This document shows, piece by piece, positions 6,758 through 12,711 of a stretch of 13,712 nucleotides of DNA. A program made the position numbers and the translations under genes. The notes beneath the pieces were generated by a model. The model was not told where the DNA came from, searched no databases, and saw only the letters and a program-made list of their open reading frames with translations. Each line of letters opens with the position of its first letter. Position 1 is the stretch's first letter. This DNA is from Candidatus Moraniibacteriota bacterium (lineage in GTDB: Bacteria > Patescibacteriota > Minisyncoccia > Moranbacterales > GCA-2747515), in the NCBI GenBank assembly GCA_029938745.1, contig JAOZUJ010000023.1, positions 1 through 13,712 of the forward strand, written 5' to 3'.

Positions 6758-7210
6758 ATGACATTACGAAAACAAATTAGTGCAGATCTTATTGATGCAA
6801 TGAAAGCAAGAGATGTTCAAAAACGTGATACACTGCGTTCTTTGGATAGTGCAATTAAAAATGAAGAAATTGCACAATTAAAGCGTGAAGATGGCTTGGA
6901 TGATGCTGGTGTGACTGTAATTATAAAACGTGCAATTAAACAACATAAGGATAGTATTACCCAATACAGAGATGGTGGACGAGAGGATCTTGCTGAGAAG
7001 GAAGAATTGGAACTAAAAATTATTGAACAATATTTACCAGAGCAAATGGATGAAGATGCTGTGCGAGCGATTGTGGAAAAAGTTGTGGCAGACACTGGAG
7101 CTACAACAAAAGCTGATATGGGCAAAGTGATGGGACCAGTTATGGCTGAAGTTGGAGATCAGTCTGACGGAAATACCGTGCGAACGATTGTTGATGAAAT
7201 TTTATCATAG
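6758..7210 (+). CDS. yqeY: GatB/YqeY domain-containing protein
   Basis: A small helical protein related to the tRNA-binding tail domain of GatB, the amidotransferase subunit; its own function is not settled. The 150 residues include LRKQISADLIDAMKARD, LRSLDSAIKNEEI, the KRAIKQHKDSITQYRDGGREDLAEKE segment in family order, EQYLPEQMDEDAVRAIVEKVV, and the closing K-ADMGKVMGPVMAEV, all characteristic of YqeY. I chose ATG 6758 (MTLRKQ) because it matches the usual family start. The frame continues upstream to a TTG at 6719, but those 13 residues are not family-like. No SD. It ends in TAG 8 nt before ybeY. Confidence 0.92.
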   Translation: MTLRKQISADLIDAMKARDVQKRDTLRSLDSAIKNEEIAQLKREDGLDDAGVTVIIKRAIKQHKDSITQYRDGGREDLAEKEELELKIIEQYLPEQMDEDAVRAIVEKVVADTGATTKADMGKVMGPVMAEVGDQSDGNTVRTIVDEILS

Positions 7211-7218
7211 TTGAATTT

Positions 7219-7674
7219 ATGAATGTACATGTTGATCTGCACGCACCAATAGAGAAAAATTATGACGAACAATTATTAACTGAAATTGCACAAGAAACAA
7301 TTCAGGCAGCAGGTGCTATTAATCGTGAGGATATTGATATTACGATAAGTGTTGCTATTATTAGTGACAAAGAAATGCAACGCATGAACAAACGATTACG
7401 CAACAAAGATGTCGTCACAGATGTTATTTCTGTTGGAGATTATAGTGATAATATTGATATTTCATCTGTGAATAAATCTGAAATATTTCTTGGTGAGGTG
7501 ATTTTGTGTTATAATTTCATAGAGCAATTCGCAAAAGAAAATAATGTTAAAATAGATAAAGAATTTTTTACAGTATACTCTCATGGAGTATTGCATCTTT
7601 TAGGATTTCAACATAGTGATGAGATGTTTGCATTACAGGATGCCATAAGTGAAAAATTCTGTTATAATAAATAA
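7219..7674 (+). CDS. ybeY: Endoribonuclease YbeY (rRNA maturation factor)
   Basis: A zinc-dependent single-strand endoribonuclease involved in 16S rRNA 3'-end maturation and ribosome quality control. The 151 residues show the family pattern: a weakly conserved N-terminus, VAIISDKEMQRMNKRLRNKDVVTDVIS (45-71), LGEVILCYNF (91-100), and the metal site HGVLHLLGFQH, where H122, H126 and H132 form the H-x3-H-x5-H motif. It lies between yqeY (8 nt) and dgkA (8 nt), in a tight cluster that also contains bS21. That makes sense because YbeY acts near the 16S 3' end, where bS21 binds. No SD. Confidence 0.94.
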   Translation: MNVHVDLHAPIEKNYDEQLLTEIAQETIQAAGAINREDIDITISVAIISDKEMQRMNKRLRNKDVVTDVISVGDYSDNIDISSVNKSEIFLGEVILCYNFIEQFAKENNVKIDKEFFTVYSHGVLHLLGFQHSDEMFALQDAISEKFCYNK

Positions 7675-7682
7675 AATACAAA

Positions 7683-8048
7683 ATGAAAGATTGTTCAATT
7701 GGTTGTAGCTTAAAAGCTGCACTGCGCGGTATAGCGTTTACATTTAAAAATGAGCGAAATTTTCGTATAGAAGTTTATTTTGCAATGTTTATTTTGCTCG
7801 CACTCGTTGTGCTTGGCGCAAATTTAGAACAGATTGCAATTGTGGTAACGATGATTTTTTTGGTACTTATGATAGAATTAATGAATACTGCGATTGAACG
7901 TGTTGTAGACATATTGAAGCCACGCAAACATCCGTATGCGGGTGTAATCAAGGATGTTTCTGCAGCAACGGTATTGGTTTTGAGTATTGGAGCGAGTATT
8001 GTCGGTCTTATTATATTTATTCCACTTATTATGTCAGCAATCAAATAA
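7683..8048 (+). CDS. dgkA: DgkA-type diacylglycerol/undecaprenol kinase
   Basis: A small integral membrane kinase that phosphorylates diacylglycerol or, in Gram-positive relatives, undecaprenol, recycling the lipid carrier of peptidoglycan and glycan synthesis. The 121 residues have the amphipathic start LKAALRGIAFTFKNERNFRIE, three membrane helices (about 30-46, 50-66, 94-117), and the catalytic signature ELMNTAIERVVD with E65, N68 and E72. D91 in KDVSAA aligns with the second conserved acidic site. All key residues of the E. coli enzyme (E69, N72, E76, D95 there) have counterparts. Position beside ftsA favours a cell-wall role, hence undecaprenol; this is inference. It ends 10 nt before the ftsA ATG. 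Confidence 0.92.
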   Translation: MKDCSIGCSLKAALRGIAFTFKNERNFRIEVYFAMFILLALVVLGANLEQIAIVVTMIFLVLMIELMNTAIERVVDILKPRKHPYAGVIKDVSAATVLVLSIGASIVGLIIFIPLIMSAIK

Positions 8049-8058
8049 TAAATTTTTT

Positions 8059-9306
8059 ATGAAATCAAATATTATTACAGGTATAGATCTGGGGTCATCG
8101 GCTGTTCGATGCGTTGTGGCAGATATTTCAGAGGAAGATGGGCAGGTTCGTATCTTGGGTGTTGGCACAGAGGAATCACGAGGAATGCGTCGAGGTGCTG
8201 TTGTTGATATAAATGATGCGGCTGATTCAGTTGCGCGTGCGGTTGAAAAAGCAGAGCAAATGAGTGGTGAAAATATCAAAAGTGCGATTGTAAGTATTGG
8301 TGGCACAGGCATTGGTGTAAAAGAGGCTCCTGGCGTCATCGCAATTGGTCGCGCTGATGGCACAGTGAATGAAGATGATGTTGATCGTGTTATTGAGGCA
8401 GCACAAGCGGTTTCGATTCCAACAAATAATGAAATTATTCACGTCATACCACGAACATTTCGCTTGGATGATCAGCGGGATATTGAAGAGCCTGTTGGTA
8501 TGCGTGGCGTTCGGTTGGAAGTAGATACTGTAATTGTGGAGGTGCCTAGCAATCACGTAAAAAATCTTACGAGTGCGATGGAGAGAGCAGATGTTGTGAT
8601 TGAAGATTTTATTATTGATTCATTGGCAGCTGCAGAATCAACATTAACAAAAAAGCAAAAAGAACTTGGTGTTGTGTTAATCAATCTTGGTGCAACGACA
8701 ACATCAATTGCTGTATATGAAGATGGCGACCTAACACATACTGCTGTGCTACCAATTGGTTCTGATTTTATTACAAATGATATAGCAATTGTACTTCGCA
8801 CAGAAATTGATATTGCGGAAAGAGTGAAGTTTGAATATGGCAGTGCAAGCATGGAAGGCGTCAGTAAAAAGGATATGATCGATTTGTCGCAGATCAATGA
8901 ACAAGAAACAGAAGTGATTCCACATCGTTATGTACTAGAAATTATTCAAGCACGACTTGAGGAGATCTTTGGCCTTATTGTAAAAGAATTGGAATCAATA
9001 GGGAAAGACCAATTATTGCCAGCAGGTGCAGTACTAACTGGCGGTGGTGCACATATGCCACATATTACGGAGTTTGCAAAAGATGAATTGCGACTACCTG
9101 TGTCAATTGGTCAACCAACAAACTTACTAGGTGTTGTAGATCATGTAGATGATCCATCATATGCAACAATTATTGGGCTGATTTTATGGGCCGTACATGA
9201 TGTAGGCGGTCAACAGCCTAGTGCAGGTCATTTTGTTGGTGTTGGAGCTGGTGCAAAAGGAATATTTGATAAGCTTCGCAGTATGTTCGATCGATTTTTA
9301 CCGTAA
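8059..9306 (+). CDS. ftsA: Cell division protein FtsA
   Basis: An actin-fold ATPase that tethers FtsZ filaments to the membrane and recruits divisome proteins. From ATG 8059 it has 415 residues: phosphate-1 loop GIDLGSSAVR (8-17), an SHS2/1C domain at about 85-165, phosphate-2 loop INLGATTTSIAVY (208-220), and the adenosine motif AVLTGGGAHMP (324-334). The C-terminus, GIFDKLRSMFDRFLP (401-415), is amphipathic and fits the membrane-targeting helix. A variable linker precedes it. The frame stays open upstream to 7987 inside dgkA, but ATG 8059 gives the normal FtsA start, 10 nt after the dgkA stop. There is no SD. A separate ftsZ promoter lies downstream. Confidence 0.96.
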   Translation: MKSNIITGIDLGSSAVRCVVADISEEDGQVRILGVGTEESRGMRRGAVVDINDAADSVARAVEKAEQMSGENIKSAIVSIGGTGIGVKEAPGVIAIGRADGTVNEDDVDRVIEAAQAVSIPTNNEIIHVIPRTFRLDDQRDIEEPVGMRGVRLEVDTVIVEVPSNHVKNLTSAMERADVVIEDFIIDSLAAAESTLTKKQKELGVVLINLGATTTSIAVYEDGDLTHTAVLPIGSDFITNDIAIVLRTEIDIAERVKFEYGSASMEGVSKKDMIDLSQINEQETEVIPHRYVLEIIQARLEEIFGLIVKELESIGKDQLLPAGAVLTGGGAHMPHITEFAKDELRLPVSIGQPTNLLGVVDHVDDPSYATIIGLILWAVHDVGGQQPSAGHFVGVGAGAKGIFDKLRSMFDRFLP

Positions 9307-9330
9307 AAGATATTTTTTGGATAGAAAAGA

Positions 9331-9360
9331 TTGACAGAAAACTTGTGGACATGGTACAGT
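9331..9360 (+). promoter_or_regulatory. Promoter of ftsZ
   Basis: A perfect -35 TTGACA (9331-9336), an 18-nt spacer, and -10 TACAGT (9355-9360) preceded by an extended TG (9352-9353). The expected start near 9367 puts the GGAGGAGG stretch at the very 5' end of the mRNA. It lets ftsZ be expressed above the level of the ftsA read-through transcript. Confidence 0.75.
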
Positions 9361-9368
9361 AAAAAACT

Positions 9369-9412
9369 GGAGGAGGATAATAGTGGAGGTGTTATTTAAT
9401 TACTATATTTAA
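9369..9412 (+). promoter_or_regulatory. SD-rich ftsZ leader with possible 9-codon leader ORF
   Basis: GGAGGAGG (9369-9376) stands 6 nt before a GTG at 9383. That GTG opens a 9-codon frame (VEVLFNYYI as read) ending in TAA at 9410-9412, 4 nt before the ftsZ ATG. A second perfect SD, GGAGGTG (9385-9391), lies inside it. Its natural partner at 7 nt would be ATT 9399, which is in frame with ftsZ. Neither SD is at normal distance from ATG 9417. Either translational coupling through a leader peptide or a rare ATT start could explain this. Confidence 0.45.
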
Positions 9413-9416
9413 TGAT

Positions 9417-10733
9417 ATGGCAGAGGTAAAAACGGACATAGAAACTTTTTCGCGAATTAAAGTCATTGGTGTTGGTGGCGGAGGCGGTAATGCAATTTCT
9501 CGCATGATTGACGCTGACTTAAAGGGTGTTGAATTTGTTGCGATTAATACAGATACGCAAGCGTTGCATCATTCAAAAGCAGAAGAGAAGGTGCATATTG
9601 GTAAAAGCCTTACAAAGGGGCTTGGTGCTGGCATGAATCCAGAAGTTGGTCGTCAAGCAGCAGAAGAAAGTCGTGAGGAAATTCAAAATGTTCTCAAGGG
9701 TGCTGATATGATCTTTGTAACTTGTGGACTTGGTGGTGGTACTGGAACAGGTGCAGCACCAGTTGTAGCAGAAACAGCAAAAGAGCTTGGTATATTGACA
9801 GTTGCAGTTGTGACGCGACCATTTTCATTTGAAGGTGCACGTAGGCGTGCAATTGCAGAAGAAGGTCTCGTTTCTCTTAAAGGCCGTGTAGATACAATTA
9901 TTTCAATTCAAAATGATAAAATTCTTTCTATTATTGATAAAAAAACAAGTCTTGTGAATTCTTTTCGTATTGTCGATGATGTATTGCGACAAGGCGTACA
10001 AGGTATTTCTGATATTATTTGTAACAGTAGTTCAGAAGCAGTTAACGTTGATTTTAAGGATGTTGAAACAACAATGGCAAATAGTGGAGATGCTTTGATG
10101 GGTATTGGTATTGCTAAAGGTGAAAATCGTGCATCAGAGGCTGCAAAAGCGGCTGTCAATAGTCCATTACTTGACCTTTCAATAGATGGTGCGAAGCGAG
10201 TGCTTTATAATATTACAGGCAGTGATGATATTACGATGTTTGAGGTGGAAGAGGCATCAAATGTAATTACAGAATCAGTTGATCCAAATGCACGTATTAT
10301 TTTCGGTACGGTAATCGATGATAAGGCGGAAAAGGGTATTATACAAATCACTGTTATTGCAACTGGATTTTCTGATGAGAAAGATGAAGATGAAATGCAA
10401 ATTATTGATGAACATGAAGATGGTGAAATTGGAAATGCTGGATTCATGACAACCGTGCGAACAGAAATACCACCACAGGAAAGAACAACAACTATGCCAG
10501 AAACTAAACCAAGTACAGTCTCAGAAGAGGACGTGGCTCGTGTGATTTCACGTGATGAGAGAGTTGACCCAAACAAGTCTGTGGTAGATGATGTTGTGAC
10601 GACAAATCCGATGCAACCAACAATGATCATAAATGATCCGATTGATACACCACAAAAATTTGATTCTTCTGAAGATGATAGTACAGACATTACCGTTCCA
10701 GCATTTATTAGAAAAAAAATGAAAAAAAGATAG
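9417..10733 (+). CDS. ftsZ: Cell division protein FtsZ
   Basis: A tubulin-like GTPase that polymerises into the Z ring. The 438 residues contain IKVIGVGGGGGNAISRM (14-30), the tubulin signature GGGTGTGAAP (106-115), RPFSFEGARR (134-143), and the T7 synergy loop NVDFKDV (210-216), whose D212 and D215 complete the GTPase site of the next subunit. The folded core ends near 320. It is followed by an acidic, disordered linker of about 100 residues and a conserved C-terminal peptide, ITVPAFIRKKMKKR, which binds FtsA. The linker is rather long. ATG 9417 is the first ATG in frame. The frame stays open to 9384, with an SD-spaced ATT at 9399 that would add six residues. It has its own promoter and a strong terminator. 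Confidence 0.97.
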   Translation: MAEVKTDIETFSRIKVIGVGGGGGNAISRMIDADLKGVEFVAINTDTQALHHSKAEEKVHIGKSLTKGLGAGMNPEVGRQAAEESREEIQNVLKGADMIFVTCGLGGGTGTGAAPVVAETAKELGILTVAVVTRPFSFEGARRRAIAEEGLVSLKGRVDTIISIQNDKILSIIDKKTSLVNSFRIVDDVLRQGVQGISDIICNSSSEAVNVDFKDVETTMANSGDALMGIGIAKGENRASEAAKAAVNSPLLDLSIDGAKRVLYNITGSDDITMFEVEEASNVITESVDPNARIIFGTVIDDKAEKGIIQITVIATGFSDEKDEDEMQIIDEHEDGEIGNAGFMTTVRTEIPPQERTTTMPETKPSTVSEEDVARVISRDERVDPNKSVVDDVVTTNPMQPTMIINDPIDTPQKFDSSEDDSTDITVPAFIRKKMKKR

Positions 10734-10759
10734 TGTTGATTTTTTAGACTATTGCATGT

Positions 10760-10797
10760 AAAACCGAGCGCCAAAAATGCGCTCGGTTTTATTTTAT
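10760..10797 (+). terminator. Intrinsic terminator of ftsZ
   Basis: AAAACCGAGCGC (10760-10771) pairs perfectly with GCGCTCGGTTTT (10779-10790) around a 7-nt loop. The 8-bp core is GC-rich and T-rich sequence follows. It begins 26 nt after the ftsZ stop and closes the rpsU-to-ftsZ transcription block. Confidence 0.93.
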
Positions 10798-10815
10798 TGA
10801 ATAGAATTTCATAAC

Positions 10816-10850
10816 CAAAAAACACTCGGAACGTTGCCGAGTGTTTTTTG
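10816..10850 (-). terminator. Bidirectional terminator for the minus-strand LysM-like gene
   Basis: CAAAAAACACTCGG (10816-10829) pairs with CCGAGTGTTTTTTG (10837-10850) around a 7-nt loop. It reads equally well on both strands. It lies 60 nt past the stop of the minus-strand gene and 83 nt past ftsZ, so it probably ends the former and backs up the ftsZ terminator. Confidence 0.88.
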
Positions 10851-10909
10851 TGTATAAAGAATAAAAAAGAAATACTTCATATCACTCATTTATTTTTATA
10901 ACTTGTTTT

Positions 10910-11779
10910 TTAGAATGTTGAAACATTCTGTGCATATCTGTCAAGATTTTGTAATTGAGCATCAGTCAAGGCTCGAGATTTTTCTATTGCACTATTAATT
11001 AGGTCATTAGAAAATTCTAGTTCTGTGCCCGGATGAATATTTTGCGTACCCTTTGTCTTACGCATGTAGTCCTCAATATAAATTTTGTGAGCTGGAGTTA
11101 ATCCGCCTATGTTATTTCTGCTGATGTAATCTGCAGTAGCTTTTCGTGCAAGTGTTGTTGTGGAATCACCAGGGATTGCGACAACAATAATCACACCATC
11201 TTTCTGTTGAGTTTGTGTAGAATGTGATTCAATGACTTCTCTCATAGCATCCTTTGCTGATTGGGTATTTTGCGTTTCTTGTTCTGCTAGTTTTTCTGCT
11301 TCAGCTTGAGCAATTTTTTGAGCCTCATCTTCTTCGGCAGTTTGTTTTTCATCTTGCTCTTTCTGCTCTTGCTCGGCCTTTTCTTGAGCTTCCTGTTGCT
11401 CTTGAGCTATCTTTTGATTCTGCTGTGTTTTTTCTGCTTCAGCTTCATCTTCTTCGGCAGTTTGTTTTTCATCTTGCTCTTTCTGCTCTTGCTCGGCCTT
11501 TTCTTGAGCTTCCTGTTGCTCTTGAGTAACTTCTTCTATTTGTTCTTGCTCTTCATCCTTGATTTCATCAAGAATTTCATTTATTTCTTTGCTATTTTCA
11601 GACTCAGCTGTCATTGCGACTTCTTCGATTTGAGAGTCATCTACGACAACATCAGTTCGAGCAGTACGCTTTGAATAAGAATAAATTGCAAAGACGAGAA
11701 GAATTACGATACCAACGCTAATAATAATGCGGAGATTGTCTTGAAACCAGTTCGATTCATTACTTCCTTCTTCAGTCAT
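10910..11779 (-). CDS. Membrane-anchored coiled-coil protein with C-terminal LysM-like domain
   Basis: Its function is unknown. The 289 residues show a short acidic N-terminus, one membrane segment at about 17-35 (LRIIISVGIVILLVFAIYS), a Glu/Gln/Lys-rich region at about 66-185 of strong coiled-coil character, and a compact C-terminal domain at about 195-289. That domain starts VVAIPGDSTTTLARKA and ends HPGTELEFSNDLI before a helical tail. The GDS...LA and PG-x-L-x-F elements resemble LysM with an insertion, a type I associate with Patescibacteria (recall, not search). The coiled coil contains the same 28 residues twice (86-113 and 126-153). The start is fixed by a good SD, AAGGTG, 6 nt before the ATG. 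It has its own promoter, leader and terminator. A role in binding or spanning peptidoglycan is plausible but unproven. Confidence 0.85.
   Translation of the reverse strand: MTEEGSNESNWFQDNLRIIISVGIVILLVFAIYSYSKRTARTDVVVDDSQIEEVAMTAESENSKEINEILDEIKDEEQEQIEEVTQEQQEAQEKAEQEQKEQDEKQTAEEDEAEAEKTQQNQKIAQEQQEAQEKAEQEQKEQDEKQTAEEDEAQKIAQAEAEKLAEQETQNTQSAKDAMREVIESHSTQTQQKDGVIIVVAIPGDSTTTLARKATADYISRNNIGGLTPAHKIYIEDYMRKTKGTQNIHPGTELEFSNDLINSAIEKSRALTDAQLQNLDRYAQNVSTF
11325..11526. repeat. 82-bp exact direct repeat inside the LysM-like gene
   Basis: Positions 11325-11406 and 11445-11526 are identical, a period of 120 bp (40 codons), so the reading frame is kept. Third codon positions are identical too, and divergence begins abruptly at both ends, which points to a recent duplication or gene conversion. 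The repeat encodes the EQQEAQEKAEQEQKEQDEKQ segment and the acidic residues after it. Confidence 0.95.
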
Positions 11780-11832
11780 ATCTTACACCTTCCTTCCTAG
11801 TTTTAAATTGTTAAATAGCTTACGTTGAAGCC

Positions 11833-11849
11833 GTTCGCTAAATGCGAAC
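11833..11849. repeat. GTTCGC/GCGAAC inverted repeat in the LysM-like gene leader
   Basis: GTTCGC (11833-11838) and GCGAAC (11844-11849) flank a TAAAT centre. On the minus-strand transcript the hairpin would lie about 10-28 nt after the predicted start and some 55 nt before the ATG. It could be an RNA hairpin or a dimeric repressor site just downstream of the promoter. Confidence 0.45.
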
Positions 11850-11866
11850 AACAAAAGTCACCCTTT

Positions 11867-11894
11867 ATTGTACAAGGATTGTATATGTAGTCAA
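11867..11894 (-). promoter_or_regulatory. Promoter of the minus-strand LysM-like gene
   Basis: Read on the minus strand, TTGACT (11894-11889), a 16-nt spacer, then TACAAT (11872-11867). Each box differs from consensus by one base. The predicted start near 11860 gives a leader of about 80 nt containing the GTTCGC hairpin and the AAGGAAGGTG ribosome-binding region (11786-11795). Confidence 0.75.
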
Positions 11895-11962
11895 CGTAGA
11901 CAAAACTGCTTTTTTTTGGTCTAATAAGTATATTATACATTTTTCATTATTTTTTGTGTGCC

Positions 11963-12454
11963 ATGATGTCAATTCTTTCCGTTACATTATTGATTGTTGT
12001 AATTATTATGTTTATTGCCGGCTTTGCAGGAATTATTCTCCCTGTAATTCCAAGCTTGCCACTTATTTGGGGTGGAATTTTATTGTACGGATTATTTACA
12101 AATTTTGCAGAAATAACAATTACAATTGTTATTATTACAGGTATTGCAATGATTATCGGCACAGCATTGGATTTTATTGCAGGCACTTTTGGTGCAAAAA
12201 TATACGGAGCGAGTTGGGCAGGTGTTATTGGTGCAATTATAGGCACAATTGTCGGACTTATTGTATTTAATTTGATAGGGATGATTATTGGAAGTTTTGT
12301 TGGTGCTTTTATCGGAGAATATATACGGTATAGGAAATTGCACCCTGCAGCAAAAGCTGGATTTGGTACAATTGTCGGATTTATTTTTGGTGTTGTGGTG
12401 AAGGTTATCATCGCTATTGCAATGATTATTACATTTTTTGTTGCATTGTTTTAA
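11963..12454 (+). CDS. DUF456 family multi-pass membrane protein
   Basis: Function unknown. The 163 residues are almost wholly hydrophobic. The pattern fits DUF456: an N-terminal helix, then the G-IILPVIPSLPLIWGGILLYGLFT motif region with its two prolines, DFIAGTFGAKIYGASWAGVIGAIIG, then a glycine-zipper stretch (GMIIGSFVGAFIGEYI). A short basic loop (RYRKLHPAAKAG) and a final pair of helices follow. About five membrane passes are likely. ATG 11963 is chosen; ATG 11966 directly follows, and a TTG at 11954 would add two residues. No SD and no convincing promoter are visible. It is divergent from the LysM-like gene and convergent with prmC. Confidence 0.85.
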   Translation: MMSILSVTLLIVVIIMFIAGFAGIILPVIPSLPLIWGGILLYGLFTNFAEITITIVIITGIAMIIGTALDFIAGTFGAKIYGASWAGVIGAIIGTIVGLIVFNLIGMIIGSFVGAFIGEYIRYRKLHPAAKAGFGTIVGFIFGVVVKVIIAIAMIITFFVALF

Positions 12455-12698
12455 AATAAGTATTTAAATACTATTGATTATATTGAAAAAGTTTTTTATA
12501 ATAAGGAAGTAAAGCAAAATTATTTTTTAAACAAAAAAAGATTTTGTAAAACAAATAATAGCCAGTAGCAACTGGCATGAAATAGAAAAAATAAAAAAAC
12601 AACTTAAAAACGTGCAAAGTGTAAAATAACGCATTGTAAAAAATAAATAGTTTGAATAGTTGAATTTTTTGCATAAAGCTCTAGTAGTATCTAGGGCT
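12455..12698. other. Gene-free AT-rich stretch between convergent genes
   Basis: No credible ORF is seen in these 244 bp. It holds a perfect 14-bp palindrome AGTATTTAAATACT (12459-12472) right after the DUF456 stop, a GCCAGT-AGCA-ACTGGC hairpin (12561-12576), A/T homopolymer runs, and the start of a long hairpin that overlaps the prmC stop codon. Confidence 0.6.
12561..12576 (-). terminator. Weak candidate terminator of prmC
   Basis: GCCAGT pairs with ACTGGC around a 4-nt loop. On the minus strand it is followed by a T-rich but interrupted run (TATTATTTGTTTT). It lies about 120 nt beyond the prmC stop. Stem and tail are both modest. Confidence 0.3.
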
Positions 12699-12711
12699 TT
12701 ATGTGTTTTTT
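12672..12711 (+). terminator. Plus-strand terminator overlapping the prmC 3' end
   Basis: CATAAAGC (12672-12679), T, CTAG (12681-12684), a 6-nt loop, then CTAG (12691-12694), G and GCTTTATG (12696-12703), giving a 13-bp stem with one G-T pair. TG and six T residues (12706-12711) follow on the plus strand only. It would stop plus-strand transcripts from DUF456 before they run into prmC. The prmC stop codon lies within the right arm. Confidence 0.65.

Noticed and set aside
10205..10825. 206-codon open frame on the minus strand opposite ftsZ
   Set aside because: It is antisense to the well-supported FtsZ C-terminus, runs through both terminators and has a Ser/Ile-rich composition typical of a shadow frame.
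11325..11526. CRISPR-like repeat
   Set aside because: Only two copies, in frame inside a coding region, with no regular spacer array and no cas genes nearby.
11254..11674. Plus-strand frames rich in Leu and Phe opposite the LysM-like gene, with an apparent repeated domain
   Set aside because: They are the complement of the Glu/Gln/Lys coiled-coil codons. The repeat is the 82-bp DNA duplication, and the minus-strand gene has promoter, SD and terminator.
11947..12411. 154-codon minus-strand frame opposite DUF456
   Set aside because: The plus-strand protein matches DUF456 along its length. The opposite frame is a low-complexity Ile/Pro/Thr shadow.
12672..12703. tRNA or small structured RNA gene
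   Set aside because: It is a single hairpin with a T-tail and no cloverleaf arms or CCA-proximal features, better read as a terminator.
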